From Thalassarchaeum sp002495735 (GTDB lineage: Archaea; Thermoplasmatota; Poseidoniia; Poseidoniales; Thalassarchaeaceae): a stretch of DNA of 30,064 bases. Within the stretch, counting starts at the first letter, position 1. Each line of letters begins with the position of its first letter. The stretch covers positions 1 to 30,064 of the forward strand of contig CALDRG010000006.1 in the NCBI GenBank assembly GCA_937911265.1, given 5' to 3'. The position numbers and the translations under genes are program-made. Shown piece after piece: positions 21,456 through 30,017 of this stretch. The notes beneath the pieces are model-generated. The model made no database searches. It saw only the letters and a list, made by a program, of their open reading frames with translations, and was not told where the DNA came from.

Positions 21456-24400
21456 TTATTCGCTGTTCTGTTGGTCTAACCAGCGCTGGCCGTAGTGGAC
21501 CCACTGCTCTTGTGACCATCCTTCAGGGAGGCCTTCCTCCGGAATCGGCGGCACCTCTGGAGGAAGTTCAGGAGAAGACTCTGGTTCTGGTTCTGGTTCT
21601 GGCTCGGGTTCTGGCTCTGGCTCTGGCTCGGGTTCTACGGAAGGAGGAGGTGGCATCTCCGGAGGCTGTTCAAAGATCTCCTTTGCACCTCCATACATTG
21701 AATTGGCCACCTCGTCGTCTGCAGGCAGTTCTGGAGCGTTTGGGATTCCATCCTGATCGTCCCAGCCGCTGCCGTCTACGGTCATCTCGTAGGTGTCTAG
21801 GGTCGAGATCTCCTCCATCGGAGCGGTCGCGCTCTTGAATATCCTGAGCGAGGCGACTAGAACCGCAACCACGACTCCCAGTCCGATGAGGAGGAACAGG
21901 ATGTTGCCGGCCCACCAAGCTGTCTCCTCAACGTCGACGCCGGTTTGAATGGGGTTCAGTTTGTGCATGACTACAGATCCGTTCATCGAGACCTTGTCCC
22001 TGTCGCCATCGACCTCGAGCACTATTCCGAATGTCATCTCGTTCTCGAGGAGATTCTCTAGGTTGTCATCGGTCACTGTAAGCCAGACGGTGATGGTCCT
22101 AGACTCATTGGCGAGTAGTACGAAGTCCCTGTCGCCCATATCCACACGCGCATCGAAGATGTTGAAGAAGATGTCAGAGTTCCTGTCGATGTCAGCCCTC
22201 AGGAGTTGGTCATCGGGGTACAGGTTGACCACTGTGTACACAAGCGCGTAGTCGTCCCCACTCTCCGTTATCTCCAGTGGCATGGGCGCTAGAATCTGGA
22301 AGAAGCCTTGTGTGCCAACGATGAACTCGGCCTTTCCACTGCCACTGACTGTGAGTCCATCACTAGCAGCCTCGACGCTGGATGCGGTTAGGGTGATGTC
22401 ACGCTCCCCCGAGGCTGAAAAGTCGAACGAATAGCGCACGGTGAGATTCAGCGATGAACCCGCTGGGATATACGGAGTCCGCCCATTGGTCAGCCCGGTC
22501 GCCTGAACCCAGACGTCGGGGTGACTGGTATCGAAATCAATGGTGAAGGCGTCGTTGACGTTGCCGTTGTTCCAGATTTCCCAGTTAACAGTCCTAGAAT
22601 CGTCCCCTCCTCTGAACACCTCCTCTGTCATGTCGAGGTCCTCTACTGCGACCAGATTGGTCACAGGGACTGTGAGCAGGATCCTTACACTCGATTGGTA
22701 GTCCGAGTCATCCTGACTGGCTGCGATTATCCAGATCTCGTAGGTCTCATTGGCAATCCCATAAGGCATCGGCAGCAGCAGCAAAACGGTGCTGTCTCCT
22801 CCAAATGGATCTATCCCGAGGCTCTGCTCCGCATTTAGAGAGACGCCGAGTTTCCAGTCTGACAACAGAGATAGATCGAATGCCTCCTCCGAGTTTCCAT
22901 TGTTAACCATCCTGACCTCGATTAGCCTCAGGAAGCCGTCGGCAGTGGCCATCATCTCTGTGGCCTCCGGCTCGAGCACTAGGTCGTGGAATACTGGGAC
23001 TTCGATGTATATCGTCCAATCAGCCACAAAATTGGCAGGAGGTCTGCCGCTTGCGAGCAGAGTTATCGCATAGGTGCCCGGAGATATCTCATCGGGTACG
23101 ATGACAGTTGCTGTGAGTTCGAACTCATCGGTGATGTTCATCGAGAGGCTGGTCACCACAGAGCCGTTGGCATCGTGCCAAACCAAGTTCTCATCGCCCC
23201 AACGGCTATCGCCGAAGGTAGCACCTAGGTTCCAGGTCGCTATCTGATTCCCAGTGTTCTTCATCACCATCGGCACATCCCCGGTGGTTCCTGGATACAA
23301 CACCGCGGCTGGGTTTGCAAGGGCCTTCTGATCTAGGGAGATTGAATACGCAGCAATGACCGATACGGGCAGTTCGATGTACACCTTAGAGAGATTAGTG
23401 GTCCCATCGTTAATCCAGACAAACCAGTCTAACTCCTCGACACTGGCGCCCTCGGGAATACTGAGATTAAACCACGTATTCATGGTACCGAGGGCGCTGA
23501 TGACCTCGGAGACAACGTAGTTGTCGTGGTCGAACCTGTTGTTGGAGTCAATCCTCAGAGGGTAGCCATTCATCCAAGTCTGGTTGGAGACTTCGGTGTA
23601 CAGGCGGAGAGTGATGTCAACGTACCCATTGTTCTTGATTTTGCAGAATAAAGAAGGTGGCCTAGAATCGTCGGGCACCACCATGTAGGCGTTGGGCAAC
23701 GGGTCGTCGCAATCGACGTCGAGAGTGTACTCTGCGACCTTCTCAAATCCGAACATCAAGAAAGAGTCCAGATGAATGCCCTGATTTGCGAAGGAGCTGT
23801 TCGAATCGAAGCGGAAGGCGAGAGAGTAGTCGGCGTTGGGGTGTACGTCGGTCATGTTCCAGACCAATCGGGACCAATCGCCGTGGTTCTTCGAGAGGTC
23901 TTGTGCAGAGTAGTTGTAGTACTCCAGAGATCCTCCGGCATCAGCCTCCATCCTGATGGTGTCGCCAGCAGCCATCTCCCCCCATGCCGCAGTCACCAAG
24001 TGCATCGATATGAAGTCGAACGACCTTACCCTGACCTTGCAGAAATTGTTGCCATACAGTGCCGAGACTGCTGAGTCTAGAGTCCCATACTTGAGCCCGT
24101 GCCCAGGATCGTCGCAATTGTCGAACGGAGTGAACCAGCCCCACCAGAGCCTGTCATGTCTGTTGCTGGCGTAGTCTGAACCAGGCCTCGACACCCTCCA
24201 GTGCATCTCACCCTCGTAGCTGGAGGCGTTCTCCATCCTCCAGTGCCCGTAGTAGTCGGGGTCCGAAGAGAGAGTTCCATCCGAATCATACCCGGCTCCG
24301 ACCCATGTCGGCTCGTTGGCGCTGAGTTGGTTGGTGCAGTCGACGACCTGATCGCCGTCCACATCTCCGCAGAATCCATTGTCCATAGGGTCCTTCCAGA

Positions 24401-24932
24401 CCGCCACTGGTACTTCTCTATCGAACTCGTTGTTGTCCTCGTTGTCATCGGCGAGTCCGCCGTCGATGGTGCCACGCAGTATGATTCCGCCGTAGAGATT
24501 ACCCTCTTCATCAATAGCACTGTGAGCAGCGCTAGGGGTCCAGTAGAACGACTCGGTAGTAGACTGCAGACCGGACAGTGTCATGTTGACATAGTGTTCC
24601 TCCATCAGAAATCCGACGGGGTGCCAGACCTGCATCCAACCCTCGGCGTAGGCAGGCTGGCTTGATGTGCCAGCCTGAGTGAATGTGATACTCACCAAGA
24701 CGGACTCGTCCCGGAGGACGTATTCTAGCGTAGAGTTGTCCGGCTGGCCCCACTGCAGGGCCGGGATCAAAGAATCGCCGAGCTCGATAGAGGTGACTTC
24801 GAAGTCAATCAGTGCCTTCGGGGTGGCTGAACGTTCCTCAGCAGTTGGAAGCATCACCGAGTTTGTAGTCAAAGGGGCCATGCTCATGAAGAGGAGTAAA
24901 GACACCAGAAAGAGAGAGGACAGGCTACGCAT
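21456..24932 (-). CDS. Giant membrane-anchored surface protein with Pro-Glu tail
   Basis: Secreted protein of about 1158 aa, function unknown. An N-terminal signal peptide (SLFLVSLLLFMSMAPLTTNS) leads to a large extracellular region. It has N-glycosylation-type sites, a beta-sandwich-like segment (YSLAFRFDSNSSFANQGIHL with DSFLMFG, near residues 370-400) and repeated NEW3/CARDB-like beta domains (PMVMKNTGNQIATWNLGATF; MVNNGNSEEAFDLSLLSDWK). One membrane helix (NILFLLIGLGVVVAVLVASL, near residues 1005-1030) precedes a cytoplasmic tail with about nine PE dipeptides and a final LPEGWSQEQWVHYGQRWLDQ motif. The ATG at 24932 is chosen because it starts the signal peptide and lies 26 nt after a TATA-like palindrome, implying a leaderless mRNA; an upstream ATG (24959) lies within that palindrome. 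Confidence 0.9.
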   Translation of the reverse strand: MRSLSSLFLVSLLLFMSMAPLTTNSVMLPTAEERSATPKALIDFEVTSIELGDSLIPALQWGQPDNSTLEYVLRDESVLVSITFTQAGTSSQPAYAEGWMQVWHPVGFLMEEHYVNMTLSGLQSTTESFYWTPSAAHSAIDEEGNLYGGIILRGTIDGGLADDNEDNNEFDREVPVAVWKDPMDNGFCGDVDGDQVVDCTNQLSANEPTWVGAGYDSDGTLSSDPDYYGHWRMENASSYEGEMHWRVSRPGSDYASNRHDRLWWGWFTPFDNCDDPGHGLKYGTLDSAVSALYGNNFCKVRVRSFDFISMHLVTAAWGEMAAGDTIRMEADAGGSLEYYNYSAQDLSKNHGDWSRLVWNMTDVHPNADYSLAFRFDSNSSFANQGIHLDSFLMFGFEKVAEYTLDVDCDDPLPNAYMVVPDDSRPPSLFCKIKNNGYVDITLRLYTEVSNQTWMNGYPLRIDSNNRFDHDNYVVSEVISALGTMNTWFNLSIPEGASVEELDWFVWINDGTTNLSKVYIELPVSVIAAYSISLDQKALANPAAVLYPGTTGDVPMVMKNTGNQIATWNLGATFGDSRWGDENLVWHDANGSVVTSLSMNITDEFELTATVIVPDEISPGTYAITLLASGRPPANFVADWTIYIEVPVFHDLVLEPEATEMMATADGFLRLIEVRMVNNGNSEEAFDLSLLSDWKLGVSLNAEQSLGIDPFGGDSTVLLLLPMPYGIANETYEIWIIAASQDDSDYQSSVRILLTVPVTNLVAVEDLDMTEEVFRGGDDSRTVNWEIWNNGNVNDAFTIDFDTSHPDVWVQATGLTNGRTPYIPAGSSLNLTVRYSFDFSASGERDITLTASSVEAASDGLTVSGSGKAEFIVGTQGFFQILAPMPLEITESGDDYALVYTVVNLYPDDQLLRADIDRNSDIFFNIFDARVDMGDRDFVLLANESRTITVWLTVTDDNLENLLENEMTFGIVLEVDGDRDKVSMNGSVVMHKLNPIQTGVDVEETAWWAGNILFLLIGLGVVVAVLVASLRIFKSATAPMEEISTLDTYEMTVDGSGWDDQDGIPNAPELPADDEVANSMYGGAKEIFEQPPEMPPPPSVEPEPEPEPEPEPEPEPEPESSPELPPEVPPIPEEGLPEGWSQEQWVHYGQRWLDQQNSE
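21581..21637 (-). repeat. Hexanucleotide tandem repeat coding Pro-Glu
   Basis: Within the surface-protein gene a degenerate 6-base unit (CCAGAA/CCCGAG/CCAGAG on the coding strand) recurs about nine times and encodes PE dipeptides. Such arrays can change copy number by slippage in 6-base steps without breaking the frame, and would vary the length of a cytoplasmic spacer. Confidence 0.8.
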
Positions 24933-25099
24933 GTGACGAATCTTCGGTCCTACATACATGTATGAAGGTTCGCTAGCAACGTTCGCCGCCCGTAGGGCGC
25001 CACGCAGAGGATTGGTGGCTCTCAGACGCCTCTCTAACCGCCCGGAGGCGGCTCGGTCTCGATGAAGGGCTTATGGTGACTCGATGAGGCGTGTAGGGT
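24933..25099. promoter_or_regulatory. Divergent promoter region, surface protein / membrane protein
   Basis: The spacer contains a perfect 12-base palindrome CATACATGTATG (24953-24964). On the minus strand its TACATGTATGTA core is about 26 nt before the surface-protein ATG, where a TATA box belongs; an overlapping regulator site is also possible. Toward the plus-strand gene, GCTTATGG (about 25068-25075) lies 25-30 nt before the GTG start. A GC-rich stem CCGCC/GGCGG (about 25040-25053) sits between. No gene is seen. Confidence 0.45.
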
Positions 25100-26185
25100 G
25101 TGACCGTGGAGGATCTGTACCAGAGGTTCATCCTCTACATAGTAGTCATGTTGCAAGTCACTCTAGTTCCTATCGCGGGGTTCTCTCTGACCTATCTGCT
25201 TGAGGTAGATCAGGACAACTTCTCAATCGCCGTTCGCACCGAACTGGTCTACTGGATCATCGTCGCAGGACTGTTGTACGGGCTCTTGTCACTCCTCCTA
25301 GCTCTGTTATTCGGAGGTTACAGGCCAACTTCAGTCGCTGACAAAGGAGGCTGGATGCCAATCCTAGGCCTCAGCAGAAGAGCCGGAGATCCTGAACTCA
25401 TAGACCGGGCGAGGCTAGCCCTGCAGGCGAGCCCTTACGGCAGGATGGCGAGGCTCGTCCACGCGAAGACAATCGAAGAGGGGCAGGACCTGATAGCGGT
25501 TCACGGGGGGCTGCAGCTGCTGGCCGTCCCGATGCAGGTTCTGCTGATCGCCGTTCCCCTGCTCATCATGGAAGGCGTGCCCGAAGAGATAATCAAGCCA
25601 GATCAGGCATTCGAATTGGGCATAGCAGGATATCTGATAGCGCTGTGGATGGCAGTGAGGATTCAGCCGGTTGTGTCCAGCGGGCTCGTGTCTTACGCGG
25701 CAATGTTCAGGAGCGTGTTATGGAGAATCTCACGGTTCTCATGGGTACTCCCGGTTCTGCTCTTCTGGATTATCGCTAGGACGTTTCTAGCTGCCTCTCT
25801 GAACTGGCTGGACGTCGATGTAACACAGTGGAACGAGGTCCAGTTGGAAACTGTTCTTCTGCATGCAGTAGTTCCCGATGCGGTAGTTCCTGAGACTGCA
25901 GTCATTGACTTCCTAGTGGCGATATCAGTGCTACCGATGGCGACCTTCACTACCCTGTCTGTACTAGGAGGAACTCACGACATGCCAAATTGGATGAGGG
26001 GGCAGGAGAGTGGGCTCGAGAACCTACAGATGGACCTACTGGAGGCTCCCGATGAGGACGAAGAAACCGAGGCCTCCCCGACATATAATGCCCCAGTTCC
26101 AGAAGAATCTGAGGCGGAAGAGGGAGAGAGAGAAGAGGGGGAGAGCAGGATGATTGACCTACCATTCAAACTGTTCGATGACTGA
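25100..26185 (+). CDS. Polytopic membrane protein of unknown function
   Basis: I do not recognise a family. The 361-aa product has about six hydrophobic segments: near residues 12-33, 47-71, 133-156, 168-188, 205-232 and 265-290, with a cytoplasmic-looking basic loop between the second and third (RRAGDPELIDRARLALQASP). The C-terminal 70 residues are very acidic (Glu-rich) and then end in DLPFKLFDD. Start is GTG; a second GTG two codons later would serve as well, and the GCTTATGG box at the right distance fits a leaderless start. The stop directly abuts the stop of the small gene on the opposite strand. Roles in transport or signalling cannot be told from the sequence. Confidence 0.85.
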   Translation: MTVEDLYQRFILYIVVMLQVTLVPIAGFSLTYLLEVDQDNFSIAVRTELVYWIIVAGLLYGLLSLLLALLFGGYRPTSVADKGGWMPILGLSRRAGDPELIDRARLALQASPYGRMARLVHAKTIEEGQDLIAVHGGLQLLAVPMQVLLIAVPLLIMEGVPEEIIKPDQAFELGIAGYLIALWMAVRIQPVVSSGLVSYAAMFRSVLWRISRFSWVLPVLLFWIIARTFLAASLNWLDVDVTQWNEVQLETVLLHAVVPDAVVPETAVIDFLVAISVLPMATFTTLSVLGGTHDMPNWMRGQESGLENLQMDLLEAPDEDEETEASPTYNAPVPEESEAEEGEREEGESRMIDLPFKLFDD

Positions 26186-26404
26186 TTACTGCAAGGGGAA
26201 GGCTCGGTCTGCAACTTGGTTCAACAACACCCACCCCGAGCCCATGCACAGTCCGAATCCGATTGACGTGGGTCCGAGCAGAGACAAGGAGACGAGAGAG
26301 CCAATCAGGATAACAGGGGGGTATGATCTAGGCTCTATCCTAGAACCCTCGCTCCCGACGAATAATGATGTGAGGAAGAGTGCAAAGGATGCGCCGGGAC
26401 CCAT
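26186..26404 (-). CDS. Small putative membrane protein (72 aa)
   Basis: Not recognised. The frame encodes two hydrophobic stretches: FALFLTSLFVG near residues 7-17 and VILIGSLVSLSLLG with IGFGLCMGSGWVLLN near 31-62, separated by a polar segment with Arg/Glu. Its ATG is only 6 nt after the aminotransferase stop, which fits an operon partner, but no clear ribosome-binding site is seen (GGGGAG lies 12 nt upstream). If not a gene, this would be a 220-nt gap in otherwise compact DNA. Moderate confidence. Confidence 0.5.
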   Translation of the reverse strand: MGPGASFALFLTSLFVGSEGSRIEPRSYPPVILIGSLVSLSLLGPTSIGFGLCMGSGWVLLNQVADRAFPLQ

Positions 26405-26410
26405 TGGAGG

Positions 26411-27559
26411 TCAATCTCCCCTCAGCTCAGCCAACACTGCTTCGACCCTATCCATGCCCTTGTCGATGTCTTCTCGGGCGATAGTGTAGGCGAAGCGGAG
26501 ATGGCCCTCGCCTAGCTCACCGAAGGCTGTGCCCGGTGAGCACAGCACTCCACCCTCAAGCAGCGCCATGGCAATCTCCTCACTGTTCATCCCTGGGATA
26601 TCGACTTTAGGGAATACGTAGAACGCTCCGGCGGGGACGCGGCAGGAGACGCCGGGCATCGCATTGAGTCGTTCGCATACCAAGTCGCGCCTAGCCTTGA
26701 ACTCTGAGCACATTTCCTCCGGGTAATCTGGGGCATTCACGAGGGCCTCGAGGACAGCGTGCTGCATTGCATCGTTACTGCACGCGGTTACGTAGTACTG
26801 CATCTTGGTCAGTTGCAACATTGCTTGGGCGTCAGGGGACAACAGATATCCAATTCTCCATCCAGTCATGGCGAAGGTCTTGGAGAACGACTGTACCATA
26901 ATCACCTTGTCATAACCCGCTCCGAGGAATGAGACGTGAGGGCCGTCGTAAACGATTCGGTCATAGACTTCGTCACTGATTATCCAGAGGTCGTTCTCAA
27001 TAGCGAAGGTGACCAGTTCATCCCTCTGTGACTCGTTGACGTTACCTCCGGTTGGGTTGCTCGGGAAGTTGTACAGGATGGCTACGGTGTTCTCATCGAC
27101 TCTGCTCTGCAGGTCCTCAATGGTCGGCACGAAACCATTCTCGAAGGTGCAAGGGTACAGATTGGGCTCACCACCGCAGATTACTACATCCTGAGGGTAC
27201 AGCGGGAAGTACGGCTCTGGTAGGAGTACATTGTCCCCGGGCTGGACCAGAGCTAGAAAGATGTCGAGGAGACCATTGGTTCCGCTCATGGTAATACAGA
27301 CGTTGGATTCGTCCAGACTGGGGACGAGGTGATGCCACATCTCGGCTATCTTCCTCCTCAGATCCGGTAGTCCGGCAGTGGTGGTGTACTTGTTCCTGCC
27401 ATCTTTCATCGCCTTGGTGAATGCCTCAATGGCAATTGGAGGAGGCTGGAAGTCAGGCTCGCCCAAGCCGAACTGAATGGCATCATCCCCTGCCATGTCA
27501 AACATCCTCCGAACCCCTGTAGGACGGATGCTGTTAACACGCTCGGAGAACCTCACCAT
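26411..27559 (-). CDS. Class I/II PLP-dependent aminotransferase (aspartate aminotransferase family)
   Basis: Fold-type I aminotransferase, 382 aa, of the archaeal/bacterial AspC-like group. Seen are AIQFGLGEPDFQPPPIAIEA, the KYTTTAGLPDLRRKIAE motif, FPSNPTGG, IISDEVYDRIVYDG and the PLP lysine in SFSKTFAMTGWRIGY (Lys227), plus the C-terminal arginine region (HLRFAYTIAREDIDKGMDRV). It likely transfers an amino group between an amino acid and 2-oxoglutarate; the exact substrate (aspartate, alanine, aromatic) cannot be read from sequence alone. It follows the subtilase gene by 57 nt in the same direction and precedes a small membrane gene. Confidence 0.93.
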   Translation of the reverse strand: MVRFSERVNSIRPTGVRRMFDMAGDDAIQFGLGEPDFQPPPIAIEAFTKAMKDGRNKYTTTAGLPDLRRKIAEMWHHLVPSLDESNVCITMSGTNGLLDIFLALVQPGDNVLLPEPYFPLYPQDVVICGGEPNLYPCTFENGFVPTIEDLQSRVDENTVAILYNFPSNPTGGNVNESQRDELVTFAIENDLWIISDEVYDRIVYDGPHVSFLGAGYDKVIMVQSFSKTFAMTGWRIGYLLSPDAQAMLQLTKMQYYVTACSNDAMQHAVLEALVNAPDYPEEMCSEFKARRDLVCERLNAMPGVSCRVPAGAFYVFPKVDIPGMNSEEIAMALLEGGVLCSPGTAFGELGEGHLRFAYTIAREDIDKGMDRVEAVLAELRGD

Positions 27560-27616
27560 GGCCTGCGGACGAGAGTTCTAGGCTTTGAACAAGGTGCTTC
27601 GATTCTTACGGATTCG

Positions 27617-29749
27617 CTATTCGGGACCCTGTTCAGGAATTAATTCAGCTTCAAGTACTTCATCGACGGCTGAATCCTCCTCCTTCCTAAATCTTGAGAT
27701 TAAGCTGTCAATCTCACCATCCGAGCGAAGTCGGACCAGAAACAGCGAGGCTACCCATATCACGAATACGACGAGGATGCCGACAATGACGATAGGGGGG
27801 ACTGAGAAGTCAGTGACGCTGCCGGCAGAGCCGTGCACAGTCACTAGAACAGGGAGTGAGGAGGAGTCTTCCAAAATCGCTCTGACCTCAATCTGATGGG
27901 CACCCTCGCTGAGTTTGTCCGGATTAAGAATCACATGCCACATGAAAGGAGTCAGGGCGCCAATTTCCTCGGGCGATGAAGAGTATGTTGCCTCCTGCCA
28001 GTCCCCTCCATCGATTCTGAACTCGACTCTATCGATACTGCTCAGTTGGCCCCAAGAGTGTCCGGTGACATTGATCGTTCCATTCGAGTCGATAAGGTTC
28101 AGCAGGTGGTTCTGGAGGCTGGCATCCACTGCTTCAGACTGTTCGGTCTCATCGAGGTGGAGGGCGAGGGCAACAGCTGCATGTGCGTCGACCATTCCCC
28201 ATCCGAAATCGCGGTTCCAGTAGGGGTCGACTTCTGGAGCACTAGGCTCACCCCTGCGCTCCGCGGTCTGCTTGAGCACTTCCTTAATCTGCAGCGGGGT
28301 GAGATTGCCATTGGCCTCGATGACTAAAGCGATGACTCCAGAAACCGCCGGAGTGGCGTAGGAGGTCCCACTGCCGCGGCCGGTGTAGGTGTTCTCGGAA
28401 GCGTCTCCGCCGAGGAAGTTGTTGCAGCCTCCGCTAGTGATGCAGCCTTCGGCCTGCACTATGTTGGTACCTGGTGCAGCAACTTCGGGCAATAGCTCAT
28501 TGAGAGGGTTGCCGTCTCCGTTGTCCTTGCGAGGTCCACGCGAGGAATAGGAGGCAATGCTGTCATCGGACCTGTCGACAGTATTGAGGTCGTCTGTAGC
28601 GGCGACTGTGATTGAGAGAGATGAGGCACTCATTCCCGACAGACCGTCATTGTCGGGTCCGTCGTTTCCAGCTGCGTTGGAGACTGTGACTCCGGCCAGC
28701 ATCGCATCGTCGAGTATCCTGCTGTGCATGTCCGAGCCATCAGAGCCGCCATTCTCGTGACTAGTTATCCCCCAAGACAGAGAGATGATGTCGATGCCGT
28801 GGTTCGCCTCATCCACTCCAGACCATGCATCGTCCTTGTGATCGATTATCCACTGTAGGCCATTCATTGCCGACTCGTAGAACTCTTGCTCAAGCAAGTA
28901 GTTCTCGAATGGGCCTGCTCCAACATCAGTCCCAATTCGGACGTCGACTAGGGAAGCATTTGGAGCTGCCCCATAGAACTCTGACTGACTGCCATCCTGC
29001 TCCAAACCTGTTGCACTGGCCATCCCCATACATGCCGTACCGTGCTGGTTACCGTCGTCGGGGTCGAATGACCCGTCATCCTCCCTGCCTCCTGAAAGAA
29101 TGCATTGAGGGTCCGAATGTACAAAGCAAACTGCATCGTATCCAGCAACGAACTTTCCCGAAAGACCGGGGTGCTCGTTGTCAACGCCAGTGTCAGTCAG
29201 TGCAATGTTGACCCCGTGTCCACTAACTCCGAGGTTCCATGCTCCCACTGGATACTCCGTGGAGTTCCGTGCCTTGACCGCAGGAGTCTGAACGTCGCCG
29301 TAGAAAACGAGCGAGCCGTAGCGCTCGACCATTACCACGCCTTCGAGCTGTGATAGCGCGTACACCTCGGAGGCATCGACATCACCGATCAGAAGAGCAT
29401 CAACTGACAGGAGCTCTAGGTGAATATCGTGACCCGCCAGAGCTAGATCAAAGCGGTTTGAATCGGTAATCCTCCCGTCGTATGAAAGGCCTACATTGAC
29501 GGGGCCAGAAGCCGTCTGCAACGAGTCGTGGATGCTGTTCCTGTCGGAGTCTAGGGATGTCCAGGTCCACCATGGCCCTGGGTTCGCCCAACTGACAGCA
29601 GCCTGGACGGGTGTCGTGATCTGCTGATCCTGCCCTATCAGTTGCAGCCCCTCGCTGTCTATTTCGGACAGATGAGGAGGGGCTACGCTCCCGGCTAGGG
29701 GGACCAGCAGGAAAGCGCATAGGACGGCGCTGAGTGCCTTGGTGTCCAT
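27617..29749 (-). CDS. Secreted subtilisin-like serine protease (S8), membrane-anchored
   Basis: Extracellular S8 protease of 710 aa. A signal peptide (ALSAVLCAFLLVPLAGSVAP) and a propeptide of about 150 residues precede the catalytic domain. The triad is intact: Asp186 (ALTDTGVDNEHPG), His236 (NQHGTACMGMAS) and Ser463 (GRGSGTSYATPAVSGVIAL), with the oxyanion Asn362 in AAGNDGPDN. After the domain come a beta-sandwich region (VEFRIDGGDWQEATYSSS) and one C-terminal membrane helix (VIVGILVVFVIWVASLFLVR) with a charged tail. It would act on proteins outside the cell, as expected of a heterotroph using particulate protein. The gene is about 80 nt downstream of tRNA-Trp. Confidence 0.95.
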   Translation of the reverse strand: MDTKALSAVLCAFLLVPLAGSVAPPHLSEIDSEGLQLIGQDQQITTPVQAAVSWANPGPWWTWTSLDSDRNSIHDSLQTASGPVNVGLSYDGRITDSNRFDLALAGHDIHLELLSVDALLIGDVDASEVYALSQLEGVVMVERYGSLVFYGDVQTPAVKARNSTEYPVGAWNLGVSGHGVNIALTDTGVDNEHPGLSGKFVAGYDAVCFVHSDPQCILSGGREDDGSFDPDDGNQHGTACMGMASATGLEQDGSQSEFYGAAPNASLVDVRIGTDVGAGPFENYLLEQEFYESAMNGLQWIIDHKDDAWSGVDEANHGIDIISLSWGITSHENGGSDGSDMHSRILDDAMLAGVTVSNAAGNDGPDNDGLSGMSASSLSITVAATDDLNTVDRSDDSIASYSSRGPRKDNGDGNPLNELLPEVAAPGTNIVQAEGCITSGGCNNFLGGDASENTYTGRGSGTSYATPAVSGVIALVIEANGNLTPLQIKEVLKQTAERRGEPSAPEVDPYWNRDFGWGMVDAHAAVALALHLDETEQSEAVDASLQNHLLNLIDSNGTINVTGHSWGQLSSIDRVEFRIDGGDWQEATYSSSPEEIGALTPFMWHVILNPDKLSEGAHQIEVRAILEDSSSLPVLVTVHGSAGSVTDFSVPPIVIVGILVVFVIWVASLFLVRLRSDGEIDSLISRFRKEEDSAVDEVLEAELIPEQGPE

Positions 29750-29828
29750 CGGGTCACGCGAAATACGCGAAGTCCTTCAACCCAACCTATGCCGGAGTTG
29801 CTCGGAATGCTGTACGCCTATGCCAAAA

Positions 29829-30017
29829 TGGTGGGGGCACTGGGATTTGAACCCAGATCAGCGGGTGTCTTCCGCCTAGCGTGCACCCGGAATGCGCACG
29901 CTCTCGGGTTGCGACAGGTCGGTGCTCCAGTTGGTCATCAAAGCCATCAGAAAAACCACTTGTCGTCATTCCCGTGCAACTGGAGCCCGCGGTACTACCA
30001 GGTTATACTATACCCCC
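29829..30017 (-). tRNA. trnW: tRNA-Trp (CCA anticodon), intron-containing, CCA-encoded
   Basis: On the minus strand the acceptor arms GGGGGTA and TGCCCCC pair in all seven positions (one G-U). The D-stem is GTAT/GTAC, the anticodon stem GCGGG/CCCGC, and the T-stem CTGGG/CCCAG with loop TTCAAAT. The spliced anticodon loop is CTCCAGA, giving anticodon CCA and tRNA-Trp. Discriminator is A and a CCA tail is encoded. A 113-nt intron (29867-29979) splits the loop between positions 37 and 38, the canonical archaeal site. TTTT immediately follows the CCA and may end transcription. Mature length 76 nt with CCA. Confidence 0.95.
29867..29979 (-). ncRNA. tRNA-Trp intron, box C/D-like guide RNA targeting C34
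   Basis: The 113-nt intron holds four box-like elements: box C ATGACGA (29963-29969), box D' CTGA (29947-29950), box C' TTGATGA (29935-29941) and box D CCGA (29919-29922). The guide before box D, CAACTGGAGC, is perfectly complementary over 10 bases to the unspliced anticodon loop and start of the intron (GCTCCAGTTG). Counting five nucleotides upstream of box D lands on the base that pairs with C34, the first anticodon base, which fits 2'-O-methylation. The same design is known in Haloferax volcanii tRNA-Trp. A 7-bp hairpin (AGCGTGC/GCACGCT) lies near the intron's 3' end. The D' guide target is not clear. Confidence 0.8.

Noticed and set aside
21434..21838. 134-codon plus-strand frame with VLVLVLARVLALALARVL
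   Set aside because: The hydrophobic run is only the reverse reading of the Pro-Glu hexanucleotide repeat, not a membrane helix.
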